Of a DNA stretch of 47,545 bases, positions 8,330 through 15,513 are shown piece after piece. A model generated the notes under the pieces. The model saw only the letters and a list, made by a program, of their open reading frames with translations, was not told where the DNA came from and did not search any database. The position numbers and the translations under genes are program-made. The DNA lies in assembly GCA_041488155.1 (NCBI GenBank), contig JBGPOS010000026.1, positions 1-47,545 on the forward strand. Direction: 5' to 3'. Numbering within the stretch: position 1 is the stretch's first letter; every line of letters starts with the position of its first letter. The stretch comes from JBGPOS01 sp041488155 (GTDB taxonomy: Bacteria; Chloroflexota; Dehalococcoidia; Tepidiformales; Tepidiformaceae).

Positions 8330-8811
8330 GCGGGCCCTTCGCCAGCCTCACCGGTGGCGACAACTACTTCGAGGACTTCCGCTTCGGGGATGCCTTCGAG
8401 CACGCCCGCGGGAAGACCGTCACGGAAATGGACAACGTCCTCATCACCAACCTGGTGATGAACACCGCTCAGGGACACTTCAACGAGGACCGCATGGCCA
8501 GGGGGCCGATGCAGCACCGGATCGTCTTCGGGGGCATCACGGCCGCCATGTGCATCGGACTCGCCATGCAGGACACGGGCGAGAACGCCCTCGAAGAGCT
8601 GAGCCTCGACAAGATCCGCTTCCCCTTGCCGGTGTTTCACGGCGACACCCTCTACGCCTTCAGCGAAGTCCTTGCCACGGAGGAATCGGCACGCGGCGAC
8701 GCGGGCATCGTGACTTTCCGCCACTGGGGGCTCAACCAGGAGGGGAAGCGGGTGTTCGAAGGCGAACGCCGCGTGTTGCTCAAGCGGCGCAGTCACTGGG
8801 AGCAGCGATGA
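8326..8811 (+). CDS. MaoC-like hot-dog protein 2 (C-terminal mesaconyl-CoA hydratase half-like)
   Basis: 161 residues from ATG 8326, overlapping the previous stop. Motifs: NYFEDFRFGDAFEHARGKTV, MNTAQGHFNEDRMA, RIVFGGITAAMCIGLAM and FHGDTLYAFSEVLATEES. The N-T-A-Q-G-H-F-N segment keeps the histidine expected for hydration, with Asn where R-hydratases have Asp. These motifs match what I recall of the second half of double-hot-dog Mch proteins (about 340 residues), while the first half matches the 6684 gene. A heterodimeric hydratase with one active half is therefore likely; the two may alternatively be separate hydratases. Confidence 0.82.
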   Translation: MSGPFASLTGGDNYFEDFRFGDAFEHARGKTVTEMDNVLITNLVMNTAQGHFNEDRMARGPMQHRIVFGGITAAMCIGLAMQDTGENALEELSLDKIRFPLPVFHGDTLYAFSEVLATEESARGDAGIVTFRHWGLNQEGKRVFEGERRVLLKRRSHWEQR

Positions 8812-10043
8812 GCGTGCCCGCCGGCGCCCTCGTCGGCCTCAACGTGATCGACCTCACCCACGCCCTCGCCGGGCCGTACTGCACGATGCTCCTGGCCGAC
8901 CTCGGCGCCGACGTGCTCAAGGTGGAGCCGCTCCAGGGCGATGGAACGCGCAGGATGGGCCCTTTCGCGCCTGACGATGAACTGCGCGCCTTCGGCGGGT
9001 ACTTTCACAGCGTCAACCGGAACAAGCGGAGCATCGCCCTGGACCTGAAGCAAGAGCGCGGCCGGGAGGTGTTCCATCGACTCGCGGTCCATGCCGATGT
9101 CCTCGTCGAGAACTACCGGGAAGGGGTCATGGATCGCCTCGGGCTTTCCTACGAGGCGTTGCACGAGCGCTACCCGAAACTCGTCTACGCCTGCATCCGG
9201 GGATTCGGCGACCGCCGCACCGGCAACCAGGAATTACCCCCCAGCCCGTACGCCGACTGGCCCGCGTTCGACGTCGTCGCCCAGGCGATGGGCGGACTGA
9301 CGGGCGTCACGGGGCCCGGCCCCGAGCACCCCATGAACGCGGGCGCGCCCGTCGGCGACCTCGTACCTGCGCTCTTTGCGGCTCTTGGGATCGTGGCGGC
9401 CGCCAGCCATGCGGCGCAGACTGGCGAGGGACAGCTCGTGGACGTAGCGATGTACGACGCTGTCCTCGCCATCTGTGAACGGATCGTCTACCTGCAGTCC
9501 TATGCGGGGGAAATCGCTATTCCCCAGGGCGCAGGCAACCCACAGCTCTGCCCGTTCGACAGCTTCCCGACCAGCGACGGGTGGGTCAGCATTGCGGCGC
9601 CAGGAGAACGCCACTGGAAGCTGCTCTGCGACCTCATGGGGCGGCACGACCTCGGGAACGACCCGCGTTACGCCCTGAACGTCGACCGCGTGGCGCGCGC
9701 CGGCGAGGTCCGCAAAATCATCAGCGCGTGGACATCCCGCCGTACCAAGCACGAAGTCGAGTCGGTGCTCGGGGGCGTTGTCCCCTGTGGGCCGGTGCAC
9801 ACGGTGACCGACATCTTCGCCGACCCACACGTCGCCCGGCGCGAGATGCTGGCTTCCATGGAACACCCGGGCATGTCGCGGCCGGTAACCATTGTGGGCA
9901 CCCCCATCAAGATGACCGCCACGCCGGGAGGCGTCCGCGCCCGCGCGCCGCTGCTCGGAGAACACACCGACGAGGTCCTCGCCACGGCCGGGTACCTCCC
10001 GGACGAAATTCTCGCCCTGAGAGAAGCCGGGACCATCGGCTGA
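8808..10043 (+). CDS. Family III (CaiB/BaiF) CoA-transferase
   Basis: 411 residues from ATG 8808, overlapping the previous stop. It has the N-terminal LNVIDLTHALAGPYCTMLLADLGADVLKVE signature, the SIALDLK stretch, and GAPVGD with Asp184 where family III enzymes carry the aspartate that forms the acyl-anhydride intermediate. Known relatives include formyl-CoA transferase, succinyl-CoA:itaconate/mesaconate transferases and the intramolecular mesaconyl-CoA C1-C4 transferase of Chloroflexus. The last, or an activation of itaconate, mesaconate or citramalate, fits the neighbours. The lyase gene follows after 40 bp. Confidence 0.9.
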   Translation: MSVPAGALVGLNVIDLTHALAGPYCTMLLADLGADVLKVEPLQGDGTRRMGPFAPDDELRAFGGYFHSVNRNKRSIALDLKQERGREVFHRLAVHADVLVENYREGVMDRLGLSYEALHERYPKLVYACIRGFGDRRTGNQELPPSPYADWPAFDVVAQAMGGLTGVTGPGPEHPMNAGAPVGDLVPALFAALGIVAAASHAAQTGEGQLVDVAMYDAVLAICERIVYLQSYAGEIAIPQGAGNPQLCPFDSFPTSDGWVSIAAPGERHWKLLCDLMGRHDLGNDPRYALNVDRVARAGEVRKIISAWTSRRTKHEVESVLGGVVPCGPVHTVTDIFADPHVARREMLASMEHPGMSRPVTIVGTPIKMTATPGGVRARAPLLGEHTDEVLATAGYLPDEILALREAGTIG

Positions 10044-10083
10044 GCCGCTGGCCGCAACACACACCGGACAAAGGAGTCAATCG

Positions 10084-10983
10084 ATGCGCGCTCGACGTTC
10101 AGAGCTTTCTACTCCCGGAAGCAACGAGAAGATGATGGAGAAGGCGGCTGCGAGCGACGCGGATCTCGTCTTCCTCGACCTCGAAGACGCGGTCGCTCCA
10201 TCGGAAAAGGTCGCGGCGAGGGCGAAGATCGTAACCGCTCTCACCACGCTCGATTGGGGACGGAAGACTCGCGCCATCCGGATGAACTCGCTCGACACGC
10301 AATGGGCGTACGAAGACGTCATCCACGTCGTGGAGGAGTCGCAGAGCCAACTCGACCTCATCATCGTCCCCAAGGTGAAGTGCGCCGCCGACGTCCGCTG
10401 GGTCGACATTCTCCTCACCCAGATCGAGGCGAAGCTCAAGCGAGAAAAGCACGTCGCCCTGGAAGTGCTGATCGAGGAGGTCGAGGCGATGATCAACGTC
10501 GAGGAGATCGCACGGTCCAGTCCGCGGCTCGAGGCGCTCATCTTCGGGCCGGGGGACTACTCTGCCTCCCAGGGAGTGCGCGTGGGCTCGGTCGGAGGCG
10601 AACCGAACGCCTACCCCGGTGACCTCTGGCACTACGCCCGCAACAAAATCGTCATCGCCGCGCGAGCTGCCGGCATCGAGGCGGTCGATGGCCCGTACGC
10701 CAACTTTCGTAAGCCCGAGGGGTACAAGGAGGAGTGCCTCCGATCTCTCACGCTGGGATTCGTGGGAAAATGGGCCATTCACCCGAGCCAGATAGAGATC
10801 GCGAACACGGTGTACTCCCCGACCGCCCTGGAAGTGGAGCGGGCTCGGAAGATGATAGCCGCGTACGCCAGGGCCGAGGCCGAGGGGCTCGGCAGCATTG
10901 GGGTCGACGGCGTCATGGTGGACGCAGCATCGGTGCGCATCCAGCACAACATCGTGCGCAAGGCAGATCTCATCGGCATGTAG
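10084..10983 (+). CDS. CitE/HpcH family lyase (malyl-CoA or citramalyl-CoA lyase-like)
   Basis: 299 residues from ATG 10084, with AAAGGAG at about 10069-10075. The TIM-barrel CitE family is shown by R-x-R-R-x-E-L-x-T-P-G at the start, VFLDLEDAVAPSEK (Mg-binding region), IFGPGDYSAS and GFVGKWAIHPSQI. C-terminal DGVMVDAAS corresponds to the lid that carries a catalytic Asp from the adjacent subunit. Members cleave L-malyl-, beta-methylmalyl- or citramalyl-CoA to acyl-CoA plus glyoxylate or pyruvate. As the last gene of the operon it would supply the C-C bond cleavage; the substrate is inferred only. Confidence 0.9.
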   Translation: MRARRSELSTPGSNEKMMEKAAASDADLVFLDLEDAVAPSEKVAARAKIVTALTTLDWGRKTRAIRMNSLDTQWAYEDVIHVVEESQSQLDLIIVPKVKCAADVRWVDILLTQIEAKLKREKHVALEVLIEEVEAMINVEEIARSSPRLEALIFGPGDYSASQGVRVGSVGGEPNAYPGDLWHYARNKIVIAARAAGIEAVDGPYANFRKPEGYKEECLRSLTLGFVGKWAIHPSQIEIANTVYSPTALEVERARKMIAAYARAEAEGLGSIGVDGVMVDAASVRIQHNIVRKADLIGM

Positions 10984-11003
10984 CCGTCTCACAGGCAGGG
11001 GTT

Positions 11004-11020
11004 CACCCGCACACCGGGTG
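11004..11020 (+). terminator. Hairpin after the CoA-ester operon
   Basis: CACCCG-CACAC-CGGGTG lies 21 bp after the lyase stop. No T-run follows, so intrinsic termination would be weak. Confidence 0.3.
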
Positions 11021-11122
11021 GGACCACGTAGCGACAGCTCCCCGAGAATGCTCCACTTCCCATTCGGATCACGCCCTCCTCGGAAGGAGGACTGGCGGAG
11101 CCAACTGACTGGCACTAATGAT

Positions 11123-11151
11123 TTGACGCTCCCGGCGGTCGCGTTGAATCT
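11123..11151 (+). promoter_or_regulatory. Likely promoter of tRNA-Leu
   Basis: TTGACG (11123-11128), 17-bp spacer and GAATCT (11146-11151). Transcription would start near 11158, ten nucleotides before the mature tRNA 5' end. Confidence 0.45.
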
Positions 11152-11167
11152 GGAGACGGTCCTAAAC

Positions 11168-11251
<84 letters not shown>

Positions 11252-11266
11252 ACCTGCTTCCCGGCC

Positions 11267-12244
11267 TCAGCGGGGCTTTGGTGCCCGGTTGACGGCGACT
11301 TGGGCCGGCTCCAGCTTCGTTGGATAGGATGCGAGCAGGAGCGCACCAAGCCCCACAAGCACAAGGCCAGTCTGGTACGTGCTGTGGAGCCCGATACCAC
11401 CGGTGACCAGAAGCGCCAGCCCCACCGCCGCGAGCACGCGGCCCTGTCCGAGCAGACCGGCCGTCGTTGCGCAGAGAGCCGCCGCCGCCGCCGCGTAGAC
11501 CACCGAAGGGAAGATTCCCGAGATTCCTTCGTTCCAGAGCAGCAGGACCTTCGTAGTCGAGCCGTTGCCGAGCATCATCCCCAGCGTCAGGAGCCCCGCC
11601 ATGCCCGCGAGGACGAGGGCACGCCGCGTGGGGGCGGCACGGAGCGCAGCCGGCGCGACGACGGCGAAGACGATCGCCACCGCCTCAGCGGCAGTGAGCA
11701 GCCAGCGAGGGTCAACGACGGCGATACGTTCTTCCGCGGCCTCCTGGAGCACCGTGTGGCTGCCGCTGAGGGCGAAGGCAAGGCCGAAGGCGCCGACCGC
11801 GACCGCCGTTCGCCCGTCCCGGGTGCCGAAAGCGGAGAGAGCGGCGAGCCCAACCGCCGTGACGGAGACAAGGTTGAGTTCGAGGCCGGTGATTGCTCCA
11901 GCCCGCGCGCCAACGGCCACGACCAGGAAGAGTCCAACCTGGAACGCTGCGAATCGGGTGGCAGGAGAACGCCTTCGCCAGAGAGCGGCCGCCGTCAGGG
12001 GCAGAGCCGCCAGCAGCAATACAACCGCCACGTAGTAGGAGTAGCGGCCGAACCAGGCTACGACTTCATACGGGCCGGCGAACGCCTGCAGGGCAGGGAT
12101 GTGGACGGCCGTGCGCGTAAACGTGCGCAGAACAAGGAGCTCGACAAGCGAGGCAACGGCGAGGCAGGCGACAAGGCGCTGGAGGCTCGTGGCGCTCGGG
12201 CGTGGCTCGGCCGAAGAGGTCCCTGTCGTGCCGGCGGCGAGCAT
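11267..12244 (-). CDS. Multi-spanning membrane protein of the molybdoenzyme operon, unrecognised
   Basis: 325 residues from ATG 12244, directly adjacent to the stop of the haem subunit gene. It is strongly hydrophobic, with about nine to ten predicted transmembrane segments and short loops. I recognise no family. Only three histidines are prominent in or near the segments (RTAVHIP, SGSHTVL, IGLHSTY), so a NarI-type di-haem quinone site, which needs four, is not evident. As last gene of the operon it may anchor the enzyme, link it to the quinone pool, or transport the substrate. Confidence 0.65.
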   Translation of the reverse strand: MLAAGTTGTSSAEPRPSATSLQRLVACLAVASLVELLVLRTFTRTAVHIPALQAFAGPYEVVAWFGRYSYYVAVVLLLAALPLTAAALWRRRSPATRFAAFQVGLFLVVAVGARAGAITGLELNLVSVTAVGLAALSAFGTRDGRTAVAVGAFGLAFALSGSHTVLQEAAEERIAVVDPRWLLTAAEAVAIVFAVVAPAALRAAPTRRALVLAGMAGLLTLGMMLGNGSTTKVLLLWNEGISGIFPSVVYAAAAAALCATTAGLLGQGRVLAAVGLALLVTGGIGLHSTYQTGLVLVGLGALLLASYPTKLEPAQVAVNRAPKPR

Positions 12245-13225
12245 CTACTTGCCCCTTCCTTCGCGGTACCCGTAGGTCGCGAGGCCCAGACCGAGCGCGG
12301 TGGTGCCGAGGACCAAACCGACCGCGATCCAGATGACAGCCTTGTTGGTCTCGCCCGCGCCAGGGACTGCGAGGCCCGAGATCTTGAGCTGGACGAACTG
12401 GGAGATCGACTTTCGGCCGTTGCGATCGCCCTGGCTGCCGTTCCAGACCGCGAAGGCGATGTCGGTCGTCGAGCCGGCCGAGAACGCTGCCTGGTCTGAA
12501 TTGGCGCCGGCGAACTGGCGGGCGAATACGACGGCCCATTTGCCGTCCGTGTAAGCGCCTTCGCCTTTCACGTCCTGGACATCAGCGGGCGAAAGCGTAC
12601 CGAAGGCTCTGGAAACCAGTGTCTGAACCGGGCCCTGCAGGGGATTGGCGTAGACGTTGCCGGCGGCGCGGGCGGTATAAAACACGTCCTCCTTCGACGG
12701 GTACATGTCCACGAGCGCACTGGCGTAGAGGTCCGCCGGGTCTTTGATACCCCGCTGGGAGTCGGCACGCCACTGCCAGATGTTGACTCCACCATCGGCC
12801 TGTCCCATGCAGATCGAAGGCACGGTGGACGCCGAGCGGGCGGGGAACTCAACAGCTACGGCGTCGGCAAAGTCCTGGACCTTCACGGTCGAATCGTCCC
12901 TCGTGTCATCCTGCCATTCGACCAGGACGTAGAGCTTGCCCTGGTAGTGAAGGGCGCGAGCCGAGATGACGGGGACGCTGCCGCCGCCCGTGGGATACGT
13001 CGCGCCCTGCGCGGTAAGTGGTACCTGCACGTGGACAGCGCGGTCCCAGGCATCGGCCTTTGGGTTGAGGCCGGGGTCCTGATCAGACTGGTAGGCCGTC
13101 AAGGCGAGGGTCTGGGAGGCCGCCGGGTTCGCCGCCGCAAGCTGGAGCACACCGGCTGCGAGGAGTACCGCAAGGGCCCCAGCGACTGACAGGAAACGGC
13201 GGCGGACGAACTTTGGAAGAGTCAT
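12245..13225 (-). CDS. Ethylbenzene-dehydrogenase-type haem b subunit, membrane anchored
   Basis: 326 residues. ATG 13225 is preferred over ATG 13231 because GAGGTG directly abuts the latter and sits 6 nt from the former. N-terminal RRRFLSVAGALAVLLAAG is a signal sequence; a single C-terminal membrane helix (about 295-318) is followed by YREGRGK. The middle fits the EB_dh domain (ISARALHYQGKLYVLVEWQDDTRDD, then AVAVEFPAR, NIWQW, and AYTDGKWAVVFAR). Such gamma subunits bind one haem b and take electrons from the Fe-S subunit outside the membrane. Soluble EbdC/ClrC-type relatives lack the C-terminal anchor. Confidence 0.85.
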   Translation of the reverse strand: MTLPKFVRRRFLSVAGALAVLLAAGVLQLAAANPAASQTLALTAYQSDQDPGLNPKADAWDRAVHVQVPLTAQGATYPTGGGSVPVISARALHYQGKLYVLVEWQDDTRDDSTVKVQDFADAVAVEFPARSASTVPSICMGQADGGVNIWQWRADSQRGIKDPADLYASALVDMYPSKEDVFYTARAAGNVYANPLQGPVQTLVSRAFGTLSPADVQDVKGEGAYTDGKWAVVFARQFAGANSDQAAFSAGSTTDIAFAVWNGSQGDRNGRKSISQFVQLKISGLAVPGAGETNKAVIWIAVGLVLGTTALGLGLATYGYREGRGK

Positions 13226-13235
13226 ATGCATCACC

Positions 13236-14003
13236 TCAGATGACGGGGATGTCGTCGAAGCTGATGACCGCGCCCGCGCCGTCGGCGCCGCAGCTGGCGT
13301 CGTCGGGTTCGGGCCAGTCGAGCAGGGGTTCGTCGACGGTATCGATCGGACCCACCGCCAGGAGTTCGCACTCAGCACCGATCCAGGCTTCCAGGGCCGC
13401 CCCAAGGGTCGCGTAGAAAGGCGCGACGCCGGCCCGCGAGACGATGCGCCGCCCGAGGGCCCCGGCCCAGCGGCCGAGGTGCTCACGCATGAAGAGCCGT
13501 TGGACGCGAAGCACCTGGCCCACGCGAGGGGCGCCGAGGCGTTCGATCGCGTACGCCTGCTTGCGGCAGAGGAACCCCATGAACTCCAACTCGACGGATA
13601 TGTCGTCGGGGCGGAAGCCGGTGTCGCCGGTGTCGACGCCGAAGGCCCGGTAGAAGCCAGCAATGTCGGCCATGCTGGCGGTCTGTTGAGCGGCCTCGAC
13701 GGAAACGAACGCGGTTTCGAAGGTAGGGCAATCGGGCGAGCTGCTGAGGGTGAACAACTCGATGTACGTGGGCTCGAGGACTTCGCGCGAGGCGCCGCGC
13801 GCGGCCGAGACGAGTTCGTCGAGGGCAGTCCCATGAGGGATGCCTCCGGCTGAAGCTGCGACGGCTTGCATGCCGGCAACCGCCGAGTCGTCCGGGTAGG
13901 CGAGGCAGCGTGCGATGAGGGCGTAGCCGAGCGCCCGCTCCACCAGTCTCTCGGTGGCGACGATCGTGGCCGTTGGTCGCGTGTTCACAACTCGCCTCCT
14001 CAT
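13236..14003 (-). CDS. TorD/NarJ-type molybdoenzyme chaperone
   Basis: 255 residues from ATG 14003, overlapping the iron-sulfur subunit stop by 4 bp. The helical family is indicated by YIELFTLSSSPDCPTFETAFV and by DISVELEFMGFLCRKQAYA, the conserved D-x-x-x-x-E-L-x-F-M core. These chaperones hold the apo catalytic subunit, permit insertion of the bis-MGD cofactor and keep the Tat signal back until folding is complete. That fits the Tat signal on the catalytic subunit of this operon. The C-terminal 40 residues are acidic and poorly conserved. Confidence 0.85.
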   Translation of the reverse strand: MRRRVVNTRPTATIVATERLVERALGYALIARCLAYPDDSAVAGMQAVAASAGGIPHGTALDELVSAARGASREVLEPTYIELFTLSSSPDCPTFETAFVSVEAAQQTASMADIAGFYRAFGVDTGDTGFRPDDISVELEFMGFLCRKQAYAIERLGAPRVGQVLRVQRLFMREHLGRWAGALGRRIVSRAGVAPFYATLGAALEAWIGAECELLAVGPIDTVDEPLLDWPEPDDASCGADGAGAVISFDDIPVI

Positions 14004-15238
14004 ATCGTGTTCATCGCGAACTGGGCCGGACGTTCGAAGATCGGCTCTTCCACGGAGACACGGACGACTTCTTTGCCCTTGCTGTCGAAGCCAATGATCG
14101 TGTCGTTGAAGATCTCGCGGACCTGTCCGCCGATGTTGAGTTCGCTGACTTTCGGTCCGTTTTCAATCTTGTAACTGAAGACGATCCGCTGGCTGGCGCG
14201 AAAGAGTTGCAGCACGGCGAGCATTTCGCGGCTGGGGTTGTTGTAGCGCGCGATCGCGTCGTCAACCCCCGGTCCGAACATCTGACGGAGGTACGGACGT
14301 GGGACCCAGCGGGGAGGGATGTAGTAGACGTTGGGCTGGGTACCGAACTGTGGGTAGAGGGGCAGCGCGACCTTCTCGACCTGGACGAGGTAGTAGAGGG
14401 GATTGGCGCGGTCTTCTATCCATCGGCCCGTGGCATCGACCTGGACCAGTCCCTGGAGGCGAATCTTGCCGACGCAGGCGGTCATGCAACGGGTCTCCAT
14501 GGGGAGGCCTTCGGTGAGGGGGTCGGTACCTTCGACGCGGGGATAGCAGCCGATGCACTTTTCCGAGGTCCGAGTGCTGGGCCGGTACATGGACTTCTTG
14601 TAGGGGCAGGCTTCGACGCACTTCCGGTAGCCCCGGCAGCGGTTCTGATCGATGAGGACGATGCCATCCTCGTCGCGCTTGTAGACCGCGTTGCGAGGGC
14701 AGGCGGCGAGGCAGGCCGGGTAGGTGCAGTGATTACAGATCCGCTGAAGGTAGAAGAACCAGCCCGAGTGTTCCGGGAGCGAGACGCCCTGCTTCGGGAA
14801 CCTGGTCGCCGAGTCTTCGTGGATGTTGGGAGCCTTCCACTCGTCCTCGGTTGGGATGTAACCGGTCACCAGGTTCGTAACCCCGTCGGCCGTCTCGAAG
14901 ACGGTCTTGCCTTCGAAGGTTCCGTAGGGGGAGTTCTTCGGGTCCTTCCTGGCGGCGTTCCAGACCTGTCCGCCGGGGTTGGCCTTCTCCTGCAGTTCGA
15001 GGACGTTGACGTCCCAGTGCTGGGGGTAACCGCCGTATGGCTTGGTCTCAACGTTGTTCCACCACATGAGCTCCTGCCCCGGCGAGAACGTCCAGGTCGA
15101 CTTGCAGGCCATGGTGCAGGTTTGGCAGGCGATGCAGCGGTTGATGTTGAAGACCGCCGCGAACTGGCGCTTCGCCCCGCCGTTGTCGAAGCGATAGTCC
15201 ATGTCGCGGCCGAGTTGCCAGTTGAATACTTTCGCCAT
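14000..15238 (-). CDS. Four-cluster iron-sulfur (beta) subunit of a type II DMSO-reductase-family enzyme
   Basis: 412 residues from ATG 15238, overlapping the previous stop (TGATG). Four cysteine groups are present: C35-x2-C38-x2-C41-x3-C45; C168/C171/C176/C180; C201-R-G-Y204-R-K-C207-x3-C211; and C228/C231/C251/C255. Tyr204 stands where a fourth cysteine would be, as Trp does in NarH, indicating a [3Fe-4S] cluster there. No signal peptide is present, so export would occur piggy-back with the Tat-bearing alpha subunit. Length is close to NxrB/NarH-type beta subunits and larger than EbdB/ClrB-type ones. Confidence 0.93.
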   Translation of the reverse strand: MAKVFNWQLGRDMDYRFDNGGAKRQFAAVFNINRCIACQTCTMACKSTWTFSPGQELMWWNNVETKPYGGYPQHWDVNVLELQEKANPGGQVWNAARKDPKNSPYGTFEGKTVFETADGVTNLVTGYIPTEDEWKAPNIHEDSATRFPKQGVSLPEHSGWFFYLQRICNHCTYPACLAACPRNAVYKRDEDGIVLIDQNRCRGYRKCVEACPYKKSMYRPSTRTSEKCIGCYPRVEGTDPLTEGLPMETRCMTACVGKIRLQGLVQVDATGRWIEDRANPLYYLVQVEKVALPLYPQFGTQPNVYYIPPRWVPRPYLRQMFGPGVDDAIARYNNPSREMLAVLQLFRASQRIVFSYKIENGPKVSELNIGGQVREIFNDTIIGFDSKGKEVVRVSVEEPIFERPAQFAMNTI

Positions 15239-15510
15239 CACCGCACCTCCCCGGCCGTCTCGGGGCCGAATACGCGGTCGGCGACCTCCTGGACAAAGGC
15301 CTCGCCCCTCGCTTCGAGGATGGCGTGGGTGCCGCCGAAGAACTGCGACCGGAAGAGATGCATGATCCGGTCGCGAGGGACGCCCAGGAGGGCATACTCC
15401 TCGATGAAACAACGGGCCATGACCTCTTCAGCGTCGACGCCGGGCGCCATGGCGAAGCGGACGGCGACGAACTCGTACGGGTCGTCCGCTTCGAATTCCT
15501 TCTGTGCCAC
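15238..15510 (-). CDS. Unrecognised 90-residue protein between alpha and beta subunit genes
   Basis: 90 residues from ATG 15510, three bp after the alpha subunit stop and overlapping the beta start by one base. It is mixed hydrophilic, with one cysteine (MARCFIEEY) and a central FRSQFFGGTHAI segment; no signal, membrane helix or metal motif is visible. I do not recognise a family. Its tight placement makes it likely to be translated stoichiometrically with alpha and beta, as a small subunit, an assembly factor or a regulator of the complex. Confidence 0.75.
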   Translation of the reverse strand: MAQKEFEADDPYEFVAVRFAMAPGVDAEEVMARCFIEEYALLGVPRDRIMHLFRSQFFGGTHAILEARGEAFVQEVADRVFGPETAGEVR

Positions 15511-15513
15511 GGC

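Noticed and set aside
11267..12244. NarI-like di-haem cytochrome b subunit
   Set aside because: Too many helices and too few membrane histidines for two haems.
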